From Roseibium sp. HPY-6 (GTDB taxonomy: Bacteria > Pseudomonadota > Alphaproteobacteria > Rhizobiales > Stappiaceae), in the NCBI RefSeq assembly GCF_040530035.1, contig NZ_JBEWCD010000003.1, forward strand, positions 372,001 through 436,000: a stretch of DNA of 64,000 bases. Direction: 5' to 3'. This document shows, in pieces, positions 8,772 through 16,718 of this stretch. The notes below the pieces were generated by a model. It saw only the letters and a program-made list of their open reading frames with translations. It made no database searches and was not told where the DNA came from. The stretch's first letter is position 1, and each line of letters opens with the position of its first letter. The translations under genes and the position numbers were made by a program.

Positions 8772-8793
8772 CCGGGCGGCCGAAGCCGCCCGG
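8772..8793 (-). promoter_or_regulatory. intercistronic cUUCGg tetraloop hairpin after the binding-protein gene
   Basis: A perfect 9-bp GC-only stem (CCGGGCGGC / GCCGCCCGG) with four loop bases lies 8 bases after the binding-protein stop and before the ATPase start. Read on the transcribed minus strand the loop is UUCG closed by a C-G pair, the extra-stable tetraloop. No run of U follows, so it is not a classic terminator. Such hairpins after binding-protein genes usually protect the upstream mRNA 3' end and raise binding protein over membrane parts. That role is inferred here. Confidence 0.7.
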
Positions 8794-8801
8794 TGTGAGG
8801 C

Positions 8802-9929
8802 TTATTTTGGATAGTTTGCAGTGAAAGTTGCCGGATCGTAGTCCGCGCCGACGCCGGAGGACATGATGACCGATCCCGGCTTATCCATAAGAGCATAGTC
8901 GGCGGTAAAGACGTCAGCTTTCACAGAGGGAGTCTCATGACCTTCCGACACGACCACCTGCTGGTTCACCTCGATCCGGCGCGGAATGCCCTTGCCGTCA
9001 AGCACGTCAAACAGGACTTCGAACCCTTCGGCACCCATTGCGGGCGGGTAATCGATACCGATCATCGGAACGTCGTTCTGCACGGAGAGCTGATACATCG
9101 CGTTGAAGTCGCCACCGGTGTGTGGCGGGATCTTTCCGGCTTCGTATCCGGCCGCAAGAAAGGCCTCGATGGAACCGGAGCCCTGCAGACCGCTGTCTGC
9201 CCACACGCCTGCAATCTCGTCACCATATTTCTGGATCAGTGCCGACATGATGGTCTTGCCGTTCGCGGGCGACCAGGAGGTGTATTGCGTTTCCAGAACC
9301 TCGATTCCCGGGAACTGGTTGAACACCTCCATCGCGGCCTTGATCCGGTTTTCCGCTGGCGAGGCACCGGCCAGCCCGCCAAGCATGACAACCTTGCCTT
9401 CGCCGCCGAGCTTTTCCGCGAGCCACTGAGCAGAAATGCGGCCCAACGCCTGGTCGGATGCCGTGACGAAGGTAATGTAGTTTTCGTCGGACGAGACCTG
9501 GCGGTCCACGAGAACCACCGGGATCCCCTGACGCTTGGCCCGGCGCACCGCCGGATCAAGAGCTTCAGCGGTTGCCGGACTGATCAACAGAATATCGACA
9601 CCCTGGGCAATGAGATCCTGAACATCGGCGGCCTGTTTGGACGGATCGTCATTTGCGTCCGTGATAATGAAACGCTCGATCTTGTCGGCGTGCCGTTCCG
9701 CTGCCGCTTCGATCCCGTGCAGCATGGCAACACGCCACGGATTTGAAATCGATGCATTGGAGAACCCGATGACATAGGGTCCGTCCTTCTTGAATTCCGC
9801 GGCATCGAATATGTCCACGGATCCTGGGTTCCAAAGGAACGTTCTCGGAACGCCGTCGTAGTCGGCAAGAGCCGTGCCTGCGGACAGGCAAAGGGTTGCG
9901 GCCGCAGCCACAATTGTTCTGATACGCAT
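8802..9929 (-). CDS. periplasmic sugar-type ABC substrate-binding protein
   Basis: A 375-residue type-1 periplasmic binding protein. The signal peptide MRIRTIVAAAATLCLSAGTA ends with ALA before DYDG, so cleavage near residue 22 is expected. The mature part has the two-lobe fold of ribose-type binding proteins (IGFSNASISNPW, VDILLISPATAEAL, FVTASDQALGRISAQWLAE, GVWADSGLQGSG). Start: ATG at 9929 with GGAGGAG 6 bases upstream, preferred over an ATG four codons earlier. It delivers ligand to the permeases encoded downstream. Its lobe sequence is closely mirrored by the sensor half of the regulator at 3944-5305. The ligand is not identified; pentose derivatives are plausible from the downstream enzymes. 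Confidence 0.92.
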   Translation of the reverse strand: MRIRTIVAAAATLCLSAGTALADYDGVPRTFLWNPGSVDIFDAAEFKKDGPYVIGFSNASISNPWRVAMLHGIEAAAERHADKIERFIITDANDDPSKQAADVQDLIAQGVDILLISPATAEALDPAVRRAKRQGIPVVLVDRQVSSDENYITFVTASDQALGRISAQWLAEKLGGEGKVVMLGGLAGASPAENRIKAAMEVFNQFPGIEVLETQYTSWSPANGKTIMSALIQKYGDEIAGVWADSGLQGSGSIEAFLAAGYEAGKIPPHTGGDFNAMYQLSVQNDVPMIGIDYPPAMGAEGFEVLFDVLDGKGIPRRIEVNQQVVVSEGHETPSVKADVFTADYALMDKPGSVIMSSGVGADYDPATFTANYPK

Positions 9930-9977
9930 ATTCTCCTCCATAATTATGCGTTCGTGGATATGAAATTTCAGGAGTGT

Positions 9978-11264
9978 TTATTCCGCGGCCAGGATCAGTC
10001 CCGGAGAACGCGGGTCGCTCTGTCGGGGGTCCTTCCAGGCGCTGCCGTCCTTCATGATCATGGCCAGGTTGTCCTGCTTTTGAAGCAGTGAGACATCCTG
10101 AACGACATCCCCACGAACAAGCAGCAGATCCGCAAGGTAGCCTTCCTTGATCTGGCCGAGCTCACCGCTCCGGCCCATAAGCTCGGCACCGACATGGGTG
10201 GCACAGCGAAGCGCCTCGACCGGCGAGTAGCCAAAGTAGCGGACGAAATGCTCGATATCGCGAGCGTTCTGACCCATCGGCGTGACCGAGAACCCATAGT
10301 CGCCGCCGACGACCACACGGACCCCGCGTTTGCGGATTTCGTGATAAGTCGCGCAAGTCGCTTCGAATTTCCGGAACAAACCCATGCTTTCAGCAACTTC
10401 CCGGGTCAGGCCGACAACGTCGCCTTCACGCGTGCTATTGTGAACAAGCCCGAAGGCCGGACCGACGAAGATGCGGTCCTTGGCGCCTTCAAGCATGTCG
10501 AGCGCTTCCTCATCCGCAAAGTCGCAGTGATAGATGCAGTCGACACCATGACGCACTGCCATCTTCACGCTCTTGGACGATCTGGCATGGGCGGCCACCA
10601 TCTTGTCGAAGGCATGCGCAACCTTGACGAACGCTGCCAGCTCCTCGTCTTCCGTTGGGGTGATTTCCGCCCGCGCATGGCTGACGAACTCGTCGCCGGA
10701 AATATTGATCTTCATGATATCGACACCGTCGCGCACGCATTCGCGGGCAACGCGCCGCATTTCGTCCGGCCCGTCTGCAACCAGACCAAAGCTTTCCTGG
10801 TAGATGTGCCGCTTGCGCTCGTCACCGAGCCCCGCTGTCGTTGTCACTTCAGGACTGCCGGCCATCATACGCGGTCCATCGATCAGACCCTCGTTGATGG
10901 CATCCCTCGCCGTCACACCGAGCATGGGCTTTGCGGAGGCCGCTTCGAAAATAGACGTGAAACCGTGGCTCAAAAGAAGTCTCAGGTTCTGCGCCGTTAG
11001 CAGCATATGCCGTTCCGGACATAGCTGACCCAACTCGGTCGGCTCCGAAATTCCTGTAAAGCTCGGGTGGCAATGGCCTTCGACCATGCCCGGCATGAGA
11101 GTCATGCCGGTCCCGTCAATCAGATTGTCAGACAAGCCGGAAGGCACGTCCGTGCCTTCGATAACCTTTGCAATACGGTTGCCTTCGACCACAACGGTGC
11201 CCGGAACGGCTGCGTCCGCGACACCGTTCCAAATCATCGCACCCTGGATAACGGTTTGTGTCAT
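9978..11264 (-). CDS. metal-dependent amidohydrolase family protein
   Basis: A 428-residue amidohydrolase-superfamily enzyme of the imidazolonepropionase/Xaa-Pro-dipeptidase-like group. Visible metal ligands are HCH in VEGHCHPS, the lysine in DIMKINISGD, the histidines in AAHARSS and YHCDFAD, and the aspartate in VVGGDYGF. There is no signal peptide. Start: ATG at 11264 with GGGAGGA five bases upstream; an alternative six codons earlier lacks a site. It is the first gene of the operon, so its substrate is probably close to the imported compound: a lactone, amide or cyclic amide. Amidohydrolases include sugar lactonases, which would fit a sugar-acid route, but this is inference. Confidence 0.8.
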   Translation of the reverse strand: MTQTVIQGAMIWNGVADAAVPGTVVVEGNRIAKVIEGTDVPSGLSDNLIDGTGMTLMPGMVEGHCHPSFTGISEPTELGQLCPERHMLLTAQNLRLLLSHGFTSIFEAASAKPMLGVTARDAINEGLIDGPRMMAGSPEVTTTAGLGDERKRHIYQESFGLVADGPDEMRRVARECVRDGVDIMKINISGDEFVSHARAEITPTEDEELAAFVKVAHAFDKMVAAHARSSKSVKMAVRHGVDCIYHCDFADEEALDMLEGAKDRIFVGPAFGLVHNSTREGDVVGLTREVAESMGLFRKFEATCATYHEIRKRGVRVVVGGDYGFSVTPMGQNARDIEHFVRYFGYSPVEALRCATHVGAELMGRSGELGQIKEGYLADLLLVRGDVVQDVSLLQKQDNLAMIMKDGSAWKDPRQSDPRSPGLILAAE

Positions 11265-11541
11265 TTGATCCTCCCAAGTCACGCCGGCAACGTGTTACGC
11301 CCGGCGTGTTTTGGGGAGGATGCCAGACTTAAGGCGGACAACAAGACAGGTTGTCGCAGCATTTGCCCGTATTTTGGATTATCCCGAAATATGGATAAGT
11401 AATTTTACTTTTGCCGCGCACATAGATCCCTCGCCGTCGATCTTGACCAGATAGGACGAGGGAACGCCTGGCAAGTGCGCGGCATCACCAGACCCTGCAC
11501 GGCAAAGTCATGGAGTTCTAGGAACAGATTTCAGGATAGCG
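11265..11541. other. non-coding region upstream of the catabolic operon
   Basis: This 277-base stretch separates the operon's first gene from the small lipoprotein gene. It holds the ribosome site of the amidohydrolase gene, a 7-bp perfect hairpin ACGCCGG / CCGGCGT (11281-11287 and 11301-11307) that would lie in the mRNA leader, and the operator-like inverted repeat listed separately. No convincing gene is seen on either strand. Confidence 0.5.
11367..11394. promoter_or_regulatory. candidate operator: 11-base imperfect inverted repeat upstream of the catabolic operon
   Basis: CCGTATTTTGG (11367-11377) and CCGAAATATGG (11384-11394) form an inverted repeat with 9 of 11 matching positions around a 6-base spacer. 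The repeat is AT-rich in the arms and lies about 100 bases upstream of the first gene, in the only long gap before the ten-gene unit. It is the natural binding-site candidate for one or both IclR-like regulators encoded in the operon. Binding is inferred. Confidence 0.5.
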
Positions 11542-11832
11542 CTATGAACCGCCGCTGATTGCCGCTTCAGAACCGGCAGCAGTCACAACGTCCGGGTCGC
11601 CCGGTGCGAGGTAACGCTCTTGCGCCTGGACCGCTTTCTGGCCGTCGCCCGGAAGATTTGTGTTGTAGGCCTGACGGGGGAAAGGCTGAATTGTATGAAT
11701 GCCCATATTGGCATCCATCGCGTTTCCAGCGCCCACCGTCACGGTGTCACGGTGGCTCATGTAGTCGGCGCATCCGCCCAGCAGCAAAAGGGCCGCAAGC
11801 GCAACCAGCCGATCAGTTCTTCGAGTAAACAT
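11542..11832 (-). CDS. small outer-membrane lipoprotein downstream of secretin
   Basis: A 96-residue predicted lipoprotein. Its N-terminus MFTRRTDRLVALAALLLLGGC has a basic head, a hydrophobic core and the lipobox LGGC. The rest is polar (DTVTVGAGNAMDANMGIHT, then AYNTNLPGDGQKAV). I recall similar short lipoproteins beside Tad/Cpa pilus genes in alphaproteobacteria, but know no function. Start: ATG at 11832 with GAGG six bases upstream; it overlaps the secretin gene by about 20 bases, so the two are probably cotranslated. A role as secretin partner or pilotin-like helper is possible but unproven. Confidence 0.65.
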   Translation of the reverse strand: MFTRRTDRLVALAALLLLGGCADYMSHRDTVTVGAGNAMDANMGIHTIQPFPRQAYNTNLPGDGQKAVQAQERYLAPGDPDVVTAAGSEAAISGGS

Positions 11833-13303
11833 AACCATCCTCAAGTTCCAGATCGACAATATGACCGTAGGGACCGATCAGGCCGTCGCCTTCCTTGTAT
11901 TTGCGCAGCATGTCCTTGTTCACTTCCAGAAGACCGAGCGCGAACATTTCGACGTCATTTGTCGGGCGCGTCTGATCTAGGGGCGAGGCCAGCGGTTCAT
12001 TGGGACGAGCCGGCCGCACCAGCCTGGGTGTCACCACAATAACAAGATCGGTTTCGCGCTTTTGAAAGCTGGTCGACCGGAACAACACGCCGAGTACCGG
12101 CACCTGGCCAAGCCAGGGAAGCTGACTGATGTCGCGGGTATCGACGTTCTCCAGAAGACCCGCAATTGAAAAGCTCTGGCCGTCCTTGAGTTCGATCACC
12201 GCTTCCGCGCGGCGTGACGTAAAACCGGGATTCCCGTTTACGTTGATCGAGTTGTCGATATCACTGACCTCGGTCATCACACGCAAGTTGATACGGCTGG
12301 CGTCGAGGACTGTCGGAACAAATTCCAGACGAACGCCGAAGGGACGATAGTCCGTCGAGGATGCGACACCGCCGGAATTGGACACTGCGGTCTGGATGGG
12401 CACCTCACCGCCAACATGAAAACGGGCCGTCTCACCGCTGATCGTGGTGAGGTTCGGCTGCGCCAGCCGCCGTACCAGACCCTTGCCTTCCAGCGCGTCG
12501 ATGATGGTGTCAATGCGAAGTCCGGCCGTTTCCAGCACCTTTCCGATCAGCGTTCCGAAGGGAAGGGCGCCCTGCTGCGCCACGCTGGCACCGGACCCCA
12601 GGAGTGCGACGAGACCACCGTCACCGTCGGTGCCGACCTGAACGCGCGAACCGCTGGTGCTGATATTGCCATTGTCGGACCGGCCGACCCAGTTGACCCC
12701 GAGATCCCGTCCGATCGATCGGCTCGCCTCCAGCACCCTGACTTCGAGGGCCACCTGTTGCGGACTGCGGACACTGACCGCATTGATCACCGGATCTTCC
12801 GAAAACTGCTGGGCAACTTCCAGAACCTTGGCCAGTTCCACGGCATTGTTGACGGCCCCGCTCAAACGGATCTTGTTGCCGACATTGGAAACGGACACTT
12901 GAGACGTCGGTGCGACAGCCCGGATGGCGCGCACCACGTCGTCGAAATTAAGCTGCACACGCACTTCAATAACGCCAAGAAGTGTCTTTGAGGCATCGTA
13001 GATCGAAATGTTAGTCAGGCCGGGCGCTTTGCCCTGAATGTAAAGAACCTGTTCGGACAACGGCACGATGTCCGCCGTTTCCGGATTACCGACAACGAGA
13101 TCTGAAAACTTGCTGTTCGTCCTTACGGTCCGGGTTGTGCCGGGCTGCATTGTGACCCTTGAAACGCTGCCGCCGTTCACGACAAGCGTCATTTCATCAA
13201 CTTGCGCGCTGGATTCTTGAGCGCCTGCAAGGCCAAGCACGATCACGCAGATCACTACTGTCAAAATGGACGATATCTTCACGTCGTGCCTCGTCTTTGG
13301 CAT
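11813..13303 (-). CDS. Tad/Cpa-type outer-membrane secretin
   Basis: A 496-residue secretin of the CpaC/RcpA branch. A signal peptide (ISSILTVVICVIVLGLAGA) is followed by the N-terminal pilus-assembly domain with KFSDLVVGNPETADIVPLS, a BON-like middle part and the secretin core ending in RSTSFQKRETDLVIVVTPRLV, the family end motif. It should form a gated outer-membrane ring for a Flp pilus or related export system. Start: ATG at 13303, two codons inside a TTG alternative. The usual partners (prepilin, TadA ATPase, TadB/C, TadZ) are absent nearby, so this is either a detached part of a system elsewhere or a second copy. Confidence 0.88.
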   Translation of the reverse strand: MPKTRHDVKISSILTVVICVIVLGLAGAQESSAQVDEMTLVVNGGSVSRVTMQPGTTRTVRTNSKFSDLVVGNPETADIVPLSEQVLYIQGKAPGLTNISIYDASKTLLGVIEVRVQLNFDDVVRAIRAVAPTSQVSVSNVGNKIRLSGAVNNAVELAKVLEVAQQFSEDPVINAVSVRSPQQVALEVRVLEASRSIGRDLGVNWVGRSDNGNISTSGSRVQVGTDGDGGLVALLGSGASVAQQGALPFGTLIGKVLETAGLRIDTIIDALEGKGLVRRLAQPNLTTISGETARFHVGGEVPIQTAVSNSGGVASSTDYRPFGVRLEFVPTVLDASRINLRVMTEVSDIDNSINVNGNPGFTSRRAEAVIELKDGQSFSIAGLLENVDTRDISQLPWLGQVPVLGVLFRSTSFQKRETDLVIVVTPRLVRPARPNEPLASPLDQTRPTNDVEMFALGLLEVNKDMLRKYKEGDGLIGPYGHIVDLELEDGYVYSKN

Positions 13304-13609
13304 TCGCAAAATTTAAGGTCACGCAAGGTCATTTTTATTTCCACATCTCAGCACAAATGCCGAAGATATTGAAATTGCCCCCGCCCTACTGACCTCAATA
13401 CTAAGATGCTGACGATTAACGGCTCGTGAAAAAAATCTGAAAACTGAAAACTATCATTCCGAAACTATATTAAGACATCGGTTGTCAGTTTTCTTACGTT
13501 CAAAGTCTTTGTAACAAGTATCAATATTCAACCGGCATACACCATTAAAGTGCGTCTGTCGGCCGATCATTTTGGGTAAATTCGTCCGGCTTTCCGGATG
13601 ACAAATCGG
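13304..13609. other. AT-rich non-coding region upstream of the secretin gene
   Basis: About 300 bases without a supported gene. It is noticeably richer in A and T than its surroundings, especially 13420-13560, as expected for a promoter serving the secretin/lipoprotein pair on the minus strand. A weak hairpin with TCCGG / CCGGA arms around 13587-13600 lies just past the stop of the coiled-coil gene and may help end its transcript. No exact promoter boxes were chosen. Confidence 0.4.
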
Positions 13610-14245
13610 TCAGTTGGCAGAGCCTTGGCGTTTTTCGTATCTGACCTTGCCATCAGAGGTGACGACGCGACGGAAAAGCGCAGACCCTTGAGCTTCTTCC
13701 GGCTGGCGTGCGAACGTGACCCGCGGAATTGTGCGGGCGCTTTCAAACCGGTTGGCCGCCTGCGCCGACAAAGCTGGAGAAAACATCGCCGCGGCGGTCG
13801 TGGAATGGAAGAAATCGATGTCTCTGTCGATCTTCGTTTTCAACTTGTCGATCGGTATATCGGAATCGCCTCTTTCGATCCGCATCAGCCTGACGCCGGA
13901 CTGGATCTGGCTGAGGCGCTGGTCGATCTTTGAAAGCCGGTTCTGCACACCCGTGTTCATCAGGCTGACACTTCCGGAGATCCGCTTTTCGAATTCCTGA
14001 AGGCCGCTGAGTTGCTGTCGGATCTGATTGAGTTCCGTCGTGGCGGACCAGGTGAAAAAGAGACCAACGAACAACAGCACCGTTACCCCGACCGAAACCG
14101 CGTTGAGGGCCATCAGCACGCGGACATTGCGCTGCAGGAACGCCGTCAGCGGAGAGGTGGCAGGCGCAGGTTTGGTGCCTTTTTCAGAAGCGGCACCGCC
14201 GGTTCCGTGAGCAGCTGCGTTTCCGGTGTTCCCGTTGGCGATCAT
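13610..14245 (-). CDS. single-pass membrane protein with coiled coil, linked to TPR lipoprotein
   Basis: A protein of about 211 residues. A low-complexity Gly/Ala/Thr-rich head is followed by one strong transmembrane segment (VLMALNAVSVGVTVLLFVGL) and then a heptad-like helix (TELNQIRQQLSGLQEFEKRI and onward) that should project into the periplasm. I do not recognise the family. Start: ATG at 14245 is used, with GGGG about 12 bases upstream; a TTG at 14257 overlapping the TPR gene stop as TTGA is a real alternative. The tight link with the TPR lipoprotein gene, and the nearby secretin, suggest an envelope-assembly role, which is inferred. Confidence 0.65.
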   Translation of the reverse strand: MIANGNTGNAAAHGTGGAASEKGTKPAPATSPLTAFLQRNVRVLMALNAVSVGVTVLLFVGLFFTWSATTELNQIRQQLSGLQEFEKRISGSVSLMNTGVQNRLSKIDQRLSQIQSGVRLMRIERGDSDIPIDKLKTKIDRDIDFFHSTTAAAMFSPALSAQAANRFESARTIPRVTFARQPEEAQGSALFRRVVTSDGKVRYEKRQGSAN

Positions 14246-14253
14246 CAGCTTTT

Positions 14254-14766
14254 TCAACCCCGATTGGCAAAGGAGACGCTGTTGCGCAGGAGTTCCAGGT
14301 TGTTTGCTGTCGTCTGATTGTTCGGGTCAACGTCATACGCTTTGAGGAAATAGCGTCGCGCTGCCACAAGGTTGCCGCGAAGAAGATATGAGTATCCGAC
14401 ATTGTTCAGATACTCGGGACGGTTGGGTATCATCCGCGCAAGCCGCTTGTAGCCGATATCCGCATTATCGAAGCGCCCGATCATGTCGGCGGATGCCGAG
14501 TAACCGATCCAGGCAACCGGATCTTTCGGATAGACCTCAACGGCGCGCTTGTAGATCGCATACGCCTTGCCGTAGTTCTTTTCCCGGAACTGGACTTTCG
14601 CCTTGGTAAGAAGCTCATCGTCCGGGTAGTAGGCAACTTTGGAAAGATCCTGGTTCGACGCAGCACTGTCGCCGTAAGTGGACAGGTTTGCCAGATCCCC
14701 GGACTGACACCCCGTCAGCAAAAATGCCGATATCGCTAAAGCAGAGAACCGTTTACGCAACCACAT
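14254..14766 (-). CDS. TPR-repeat lipoprotein, TadD-like
   Basis: A 170-residue lipoprotein. The signal sequence SALAISAFLLTGC has a clear lipobox (LTGC, Cys near residue 20). Three tetratricopeptide-type helix pairs follow, for example NYGKAYAIYKRAVEVYPKDP, ADIGYKRLARMIPNRPEYLN and AARRYFLKAYDVDPNNQ. TadD proteins of Tad pilus systems have this architecture and support secretin assembly, so a pilotin-like role for the secretin encoded at 11813-13303 is reasonable. It starts its own transcription unit, with 266 non-coding bases upstream. TPR lipoproteins are widespread, so the Tad link rests on context. Confidence 0.72.
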   Translation of the reverse strand: MWLRKRFSALAISAFLLTGCQSGDLANLSTYGDSAASNQDLSKVAYYPDDELLTKAKVQFREKNYGKAYAIYKRAVEVYPKDPVAWIGYSASADMIGRFDNADIGYKRLARMIPNRPEYLNNVGYSYLLRGNLVAARRYFLKAYDVDPNNQTTANNLELLRNSVSFANRG

Positions 14767-15032
14767 TGTCTCTCACCCACACCGCTTATACTCTGTCAGG
14801 GGCAATTTACTGCAGTAGCGTTACTAAGCAGTATTCACAATAGCCCCCGCCGCTACTCTGTCGGTCTTTGGGAAGAATAGGGAATTTGAGAAAATTATTG
14901 GTTAAAGGCGTCAAATTACATTTTGTAAAATGAGTGCCAAGATGTTCAGACACGCTCAAGAGATGAAACTGCGCTGTCTTGAGCAGCGGCAGCCGGTCCG
15001 GCCCTGTGCATTTCTTGAACTGTTCGCCGGGC
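14767..15032. other. non-coding region between TPR lipoprotein and GntR genes
   Basis: This 266-base AT-rich gap should contain the promoter of the TPR lipoprotein gene (minus strand) and the 3' end of the GntR gene transcript. A palindrome CATTTT-GT-AAAATG lies at 14919-14932, a possible protein-binding site. No gene is supported. Confidence 0.4.
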
Positions 15033-15764
15033 TCAGCTCGCCTTGGGTTTGCGCCGTTGCGCTGCCAGCTCGCGGGTATAGGCAAACAGCGATTCAAGGC
15101 TGGTCATCGCACAGGCACAATCCCGCCGTTCCAATGCTTCGCACAGCGCTTCATGATGTTCTGCGATCCGCTCCCGGTCTCTCAACCGGTATACAAGCAT
15201 GTTCATCAAAGGCTGCATGGCCTCGAAAGCCGCCGAGAGCTGGAAGGTCAGCAGAGGGTTGCCGGTCGCCTGAGCGATGATTGAATGAAAGGCGACGTCG
15301 GACGCGCAGAATGTCTCATCGCTGGTTTGCGGGTCGCGCTGACGGTCAATCTCCGCACGAAGACCTTCCAGATCGACTTCAGAACATTTTTCAGCCGCCA
15401 GCGGCAATGCTGACGTTTCCAGCGCGAACCGTGCCTCAATGGCGTCTTCCAGCGGAATGTCGTTCATACCGATCAAAAGCCGCGTCATGGTCACGAGATT
15501 GTCCTGCGCTTCCGGCCATGTGATCCGGTTGACGAACGCACCGCCGGATGATCCCCGTTCGCTTCTGATCAGGTTCTGGGCTGCAAGGCGCTTCAGAGCT
15601 TCCCGGACAGTGGATCTGGAAACGCCGAACCGTTCTGCAAGATCGGCTTCGCTCGGCAGGCGTTCTTCACCGGCAAGCCGCCCTTCGAGAATTGCATCTC
15701 GGATCGCATTGGCAATCTGGACAGACAGTCCTTCCTTTTGAATCGTGTTGAATTCAATCGCCAA
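15033..15764 (-). CDS. GntR/FadR-family regulator of the DMSP operon
   Basis: A 243-residue regulator. The N-terminal winged HTH has the GntR signature RLPSEADLAERFGVSRSTVR followed by EALKRLAAQNLI; the C-terminal FCD domain has ARFALETSALPLAA, SDVAFHSIIAQATGNPLL and EHHEAL, with the Asp/His residues that bind metal in this class. The start is a TTG at 15764 with GAGGGG a few bases upstream; no suitable ATG exists before the HTH. It is divergent from the dmd operon with 156 bases between, so it probably controls that operon and itself. I recall a GntR-type regulator beside dmdA in Ruegeria that responds to acryloyl-CoA; a similar ligand is likely but inferred. Confidence 0.85.
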   Translation of the reverse strand: MAIEFNTIQKEGLSVQIANAIRDAILEGRLAGEERLPSEADLAERFGVSRSTVREALKRLAAQNLIRSERGSSGGAFVNRITWPEAQDNLVTMTRLLIGMNDIPLEDAIEARFALETSALPLAAEKCSEVDLEGLRAEIDRQRDPQTSDETFCASDVAFHSIIAQATGNPLLTFQLSAAFEAMQPLMNMLVYRLRDRERIAEHHEALCEALERRDCACAMTSLESLFAYTRELAAQRRKPKAS

Positions 15765-15844
15765 TGGGGCCCCTCACGTGCTTTTCGACCGAAACCCGGA
15801 CACGTTAGAGGCAGGTCTCCACCCGGTCAATTGCAAAAAAACAA

Positions 15845-15868
15845 ATGTCAGACAATTAAATGTTTGAC
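15845..15868. promoter_or_regulatory. candidate GntR operator: two tandem near-identical sites
   Basis: ATGTCAGAC (15845-15853) and ATGTTTGAC (15860-15868) are near-copies spaced 15 bases apart. The first lies in the perfect palindrome TGTC-A-GACA (15846-15854). Short TGTC/GACA palindromes resemble FadR-subfamily operators. They sit midway between the GntR gene and the DUF2182 gene, where one regulator could control both directions. Confidence 0.5.
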
Positions 15869-15920
15869 TTTTAAATTGAGGAAGCGCAGCGTAACCGTCA
15901 AAGAAAAATGGGAGGAGCGG

Positions 15921-16703
15921 GTGAAGACAATCGCACGTCTTTTGCCCGGCCATGGCTTGCTGTGGCTGACGTTTTTTGCAAGCGTCCTGATTGCGTGGGG
16001 TGTTCTCTTCGCAACGCATTTGCCTGTCGTAACGCCCGATGAAGACTTCGGGCTGGCCTATCTCATCTCCCTTTGCACGCAGACAGTGGCCGATACCGGT
16101 TTTCTATCCGCGGTCTTCATGTGGTCGCTGATGTCTCTGGCGATGATGGCGCCAACTGCGTTTCCGGCGTTTAAAACCTACGCGGATCTGACTCACACGG
16201 ACGCTGCGAGCGGCAAGTCACTTGCGGTCCTCGTCACCGGATATCTTGCGGTATGGGTTGGCTTCGCGGTGCCGGCAGCCTTTCTGCAGGTTCAGCTCGC
16301 TCAAATGGGGCTCCTCGACCAGGCAGGCCGCTCAACATCGGGACTGCTCAACGGCGCGCTGATGGCGCTGGCGGGCCTTTACCAGTTCAGCAGCTTCAAG
16401 AATGCCTGTCTTTCGGCGTGTCAGAACCCGATGACTTTTTTCTTCAATCACTGGAACCCCGGACTGCGGGGCGCCCTACAGCTCGGGCTCCGGCTGGGAG
16501 CGGTCTGTCTCGGATGTTGCTGGGCATTGATGCTGCTCGCATTCGTCGCCGGCACGATGAACCTCGCCTTCATGGGCCTGGCCATGGTGTTGATGACGCT
16601 TGAAAAGCTTCCCCAGATCGGTGCGCGGCTAAGTGCACCGCTCGGGGTTTTTCTCGGAATTGGCGGGGCGGTCGTGATCGTCCTCTCACTTGTGAATCTC
16701 TAG
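15921..16703 (+). CDS. DUF2182 cysteine-containing integral membrane protein
   Basis: A protein of about 260 residues with six to seven hydrophobic segments and the DUF2182 hallmarks MWSLMSLAMMAPTAFPAF, FKNACLSACQNPMTFFF and AVCLGCCWALMLL. DUF2182 proteins are annotated as predicted metal-binding membrane proteins; the paired Met and Cys residues in membrane helices would suit copper or another soft metal. Start: GTG at 15921 behind GGGAGGAG (spacing rather short); no ATG fits the frame. It is the first gene of the DMSP operon, 15 bases ahead of the DUF1326 gene, with which it is commonly paired. Its link to DMSP use is not something I can explain from family knowledge. Confidence 0.8.
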   Translation: MKTIARLLPGHGLLWLTFFASVLIAWGVLFATHLPVVTPDEDFGLAYLISLCTQTVADTGFLSAVFMWSLMSLAMMAPTAFPAFKTYADLTHTDAASGKSLAVLVTGYLAVWVGFAVPAAFLQVQLAQMGLLDQAGRSTSGLLNGALMALAGLYQFSSFKNACLSACQNPMTFFFNHWNPGLRGALQLGLRLGAVCLGCCWALMLLAFVAGTMNLAFMGLAMVLMTLEKLPQIGARLSAPLGVFLGIGGAVVIVLSLVNL

Positions 16704-16718
16704 TCAGGGAGAAATCTC

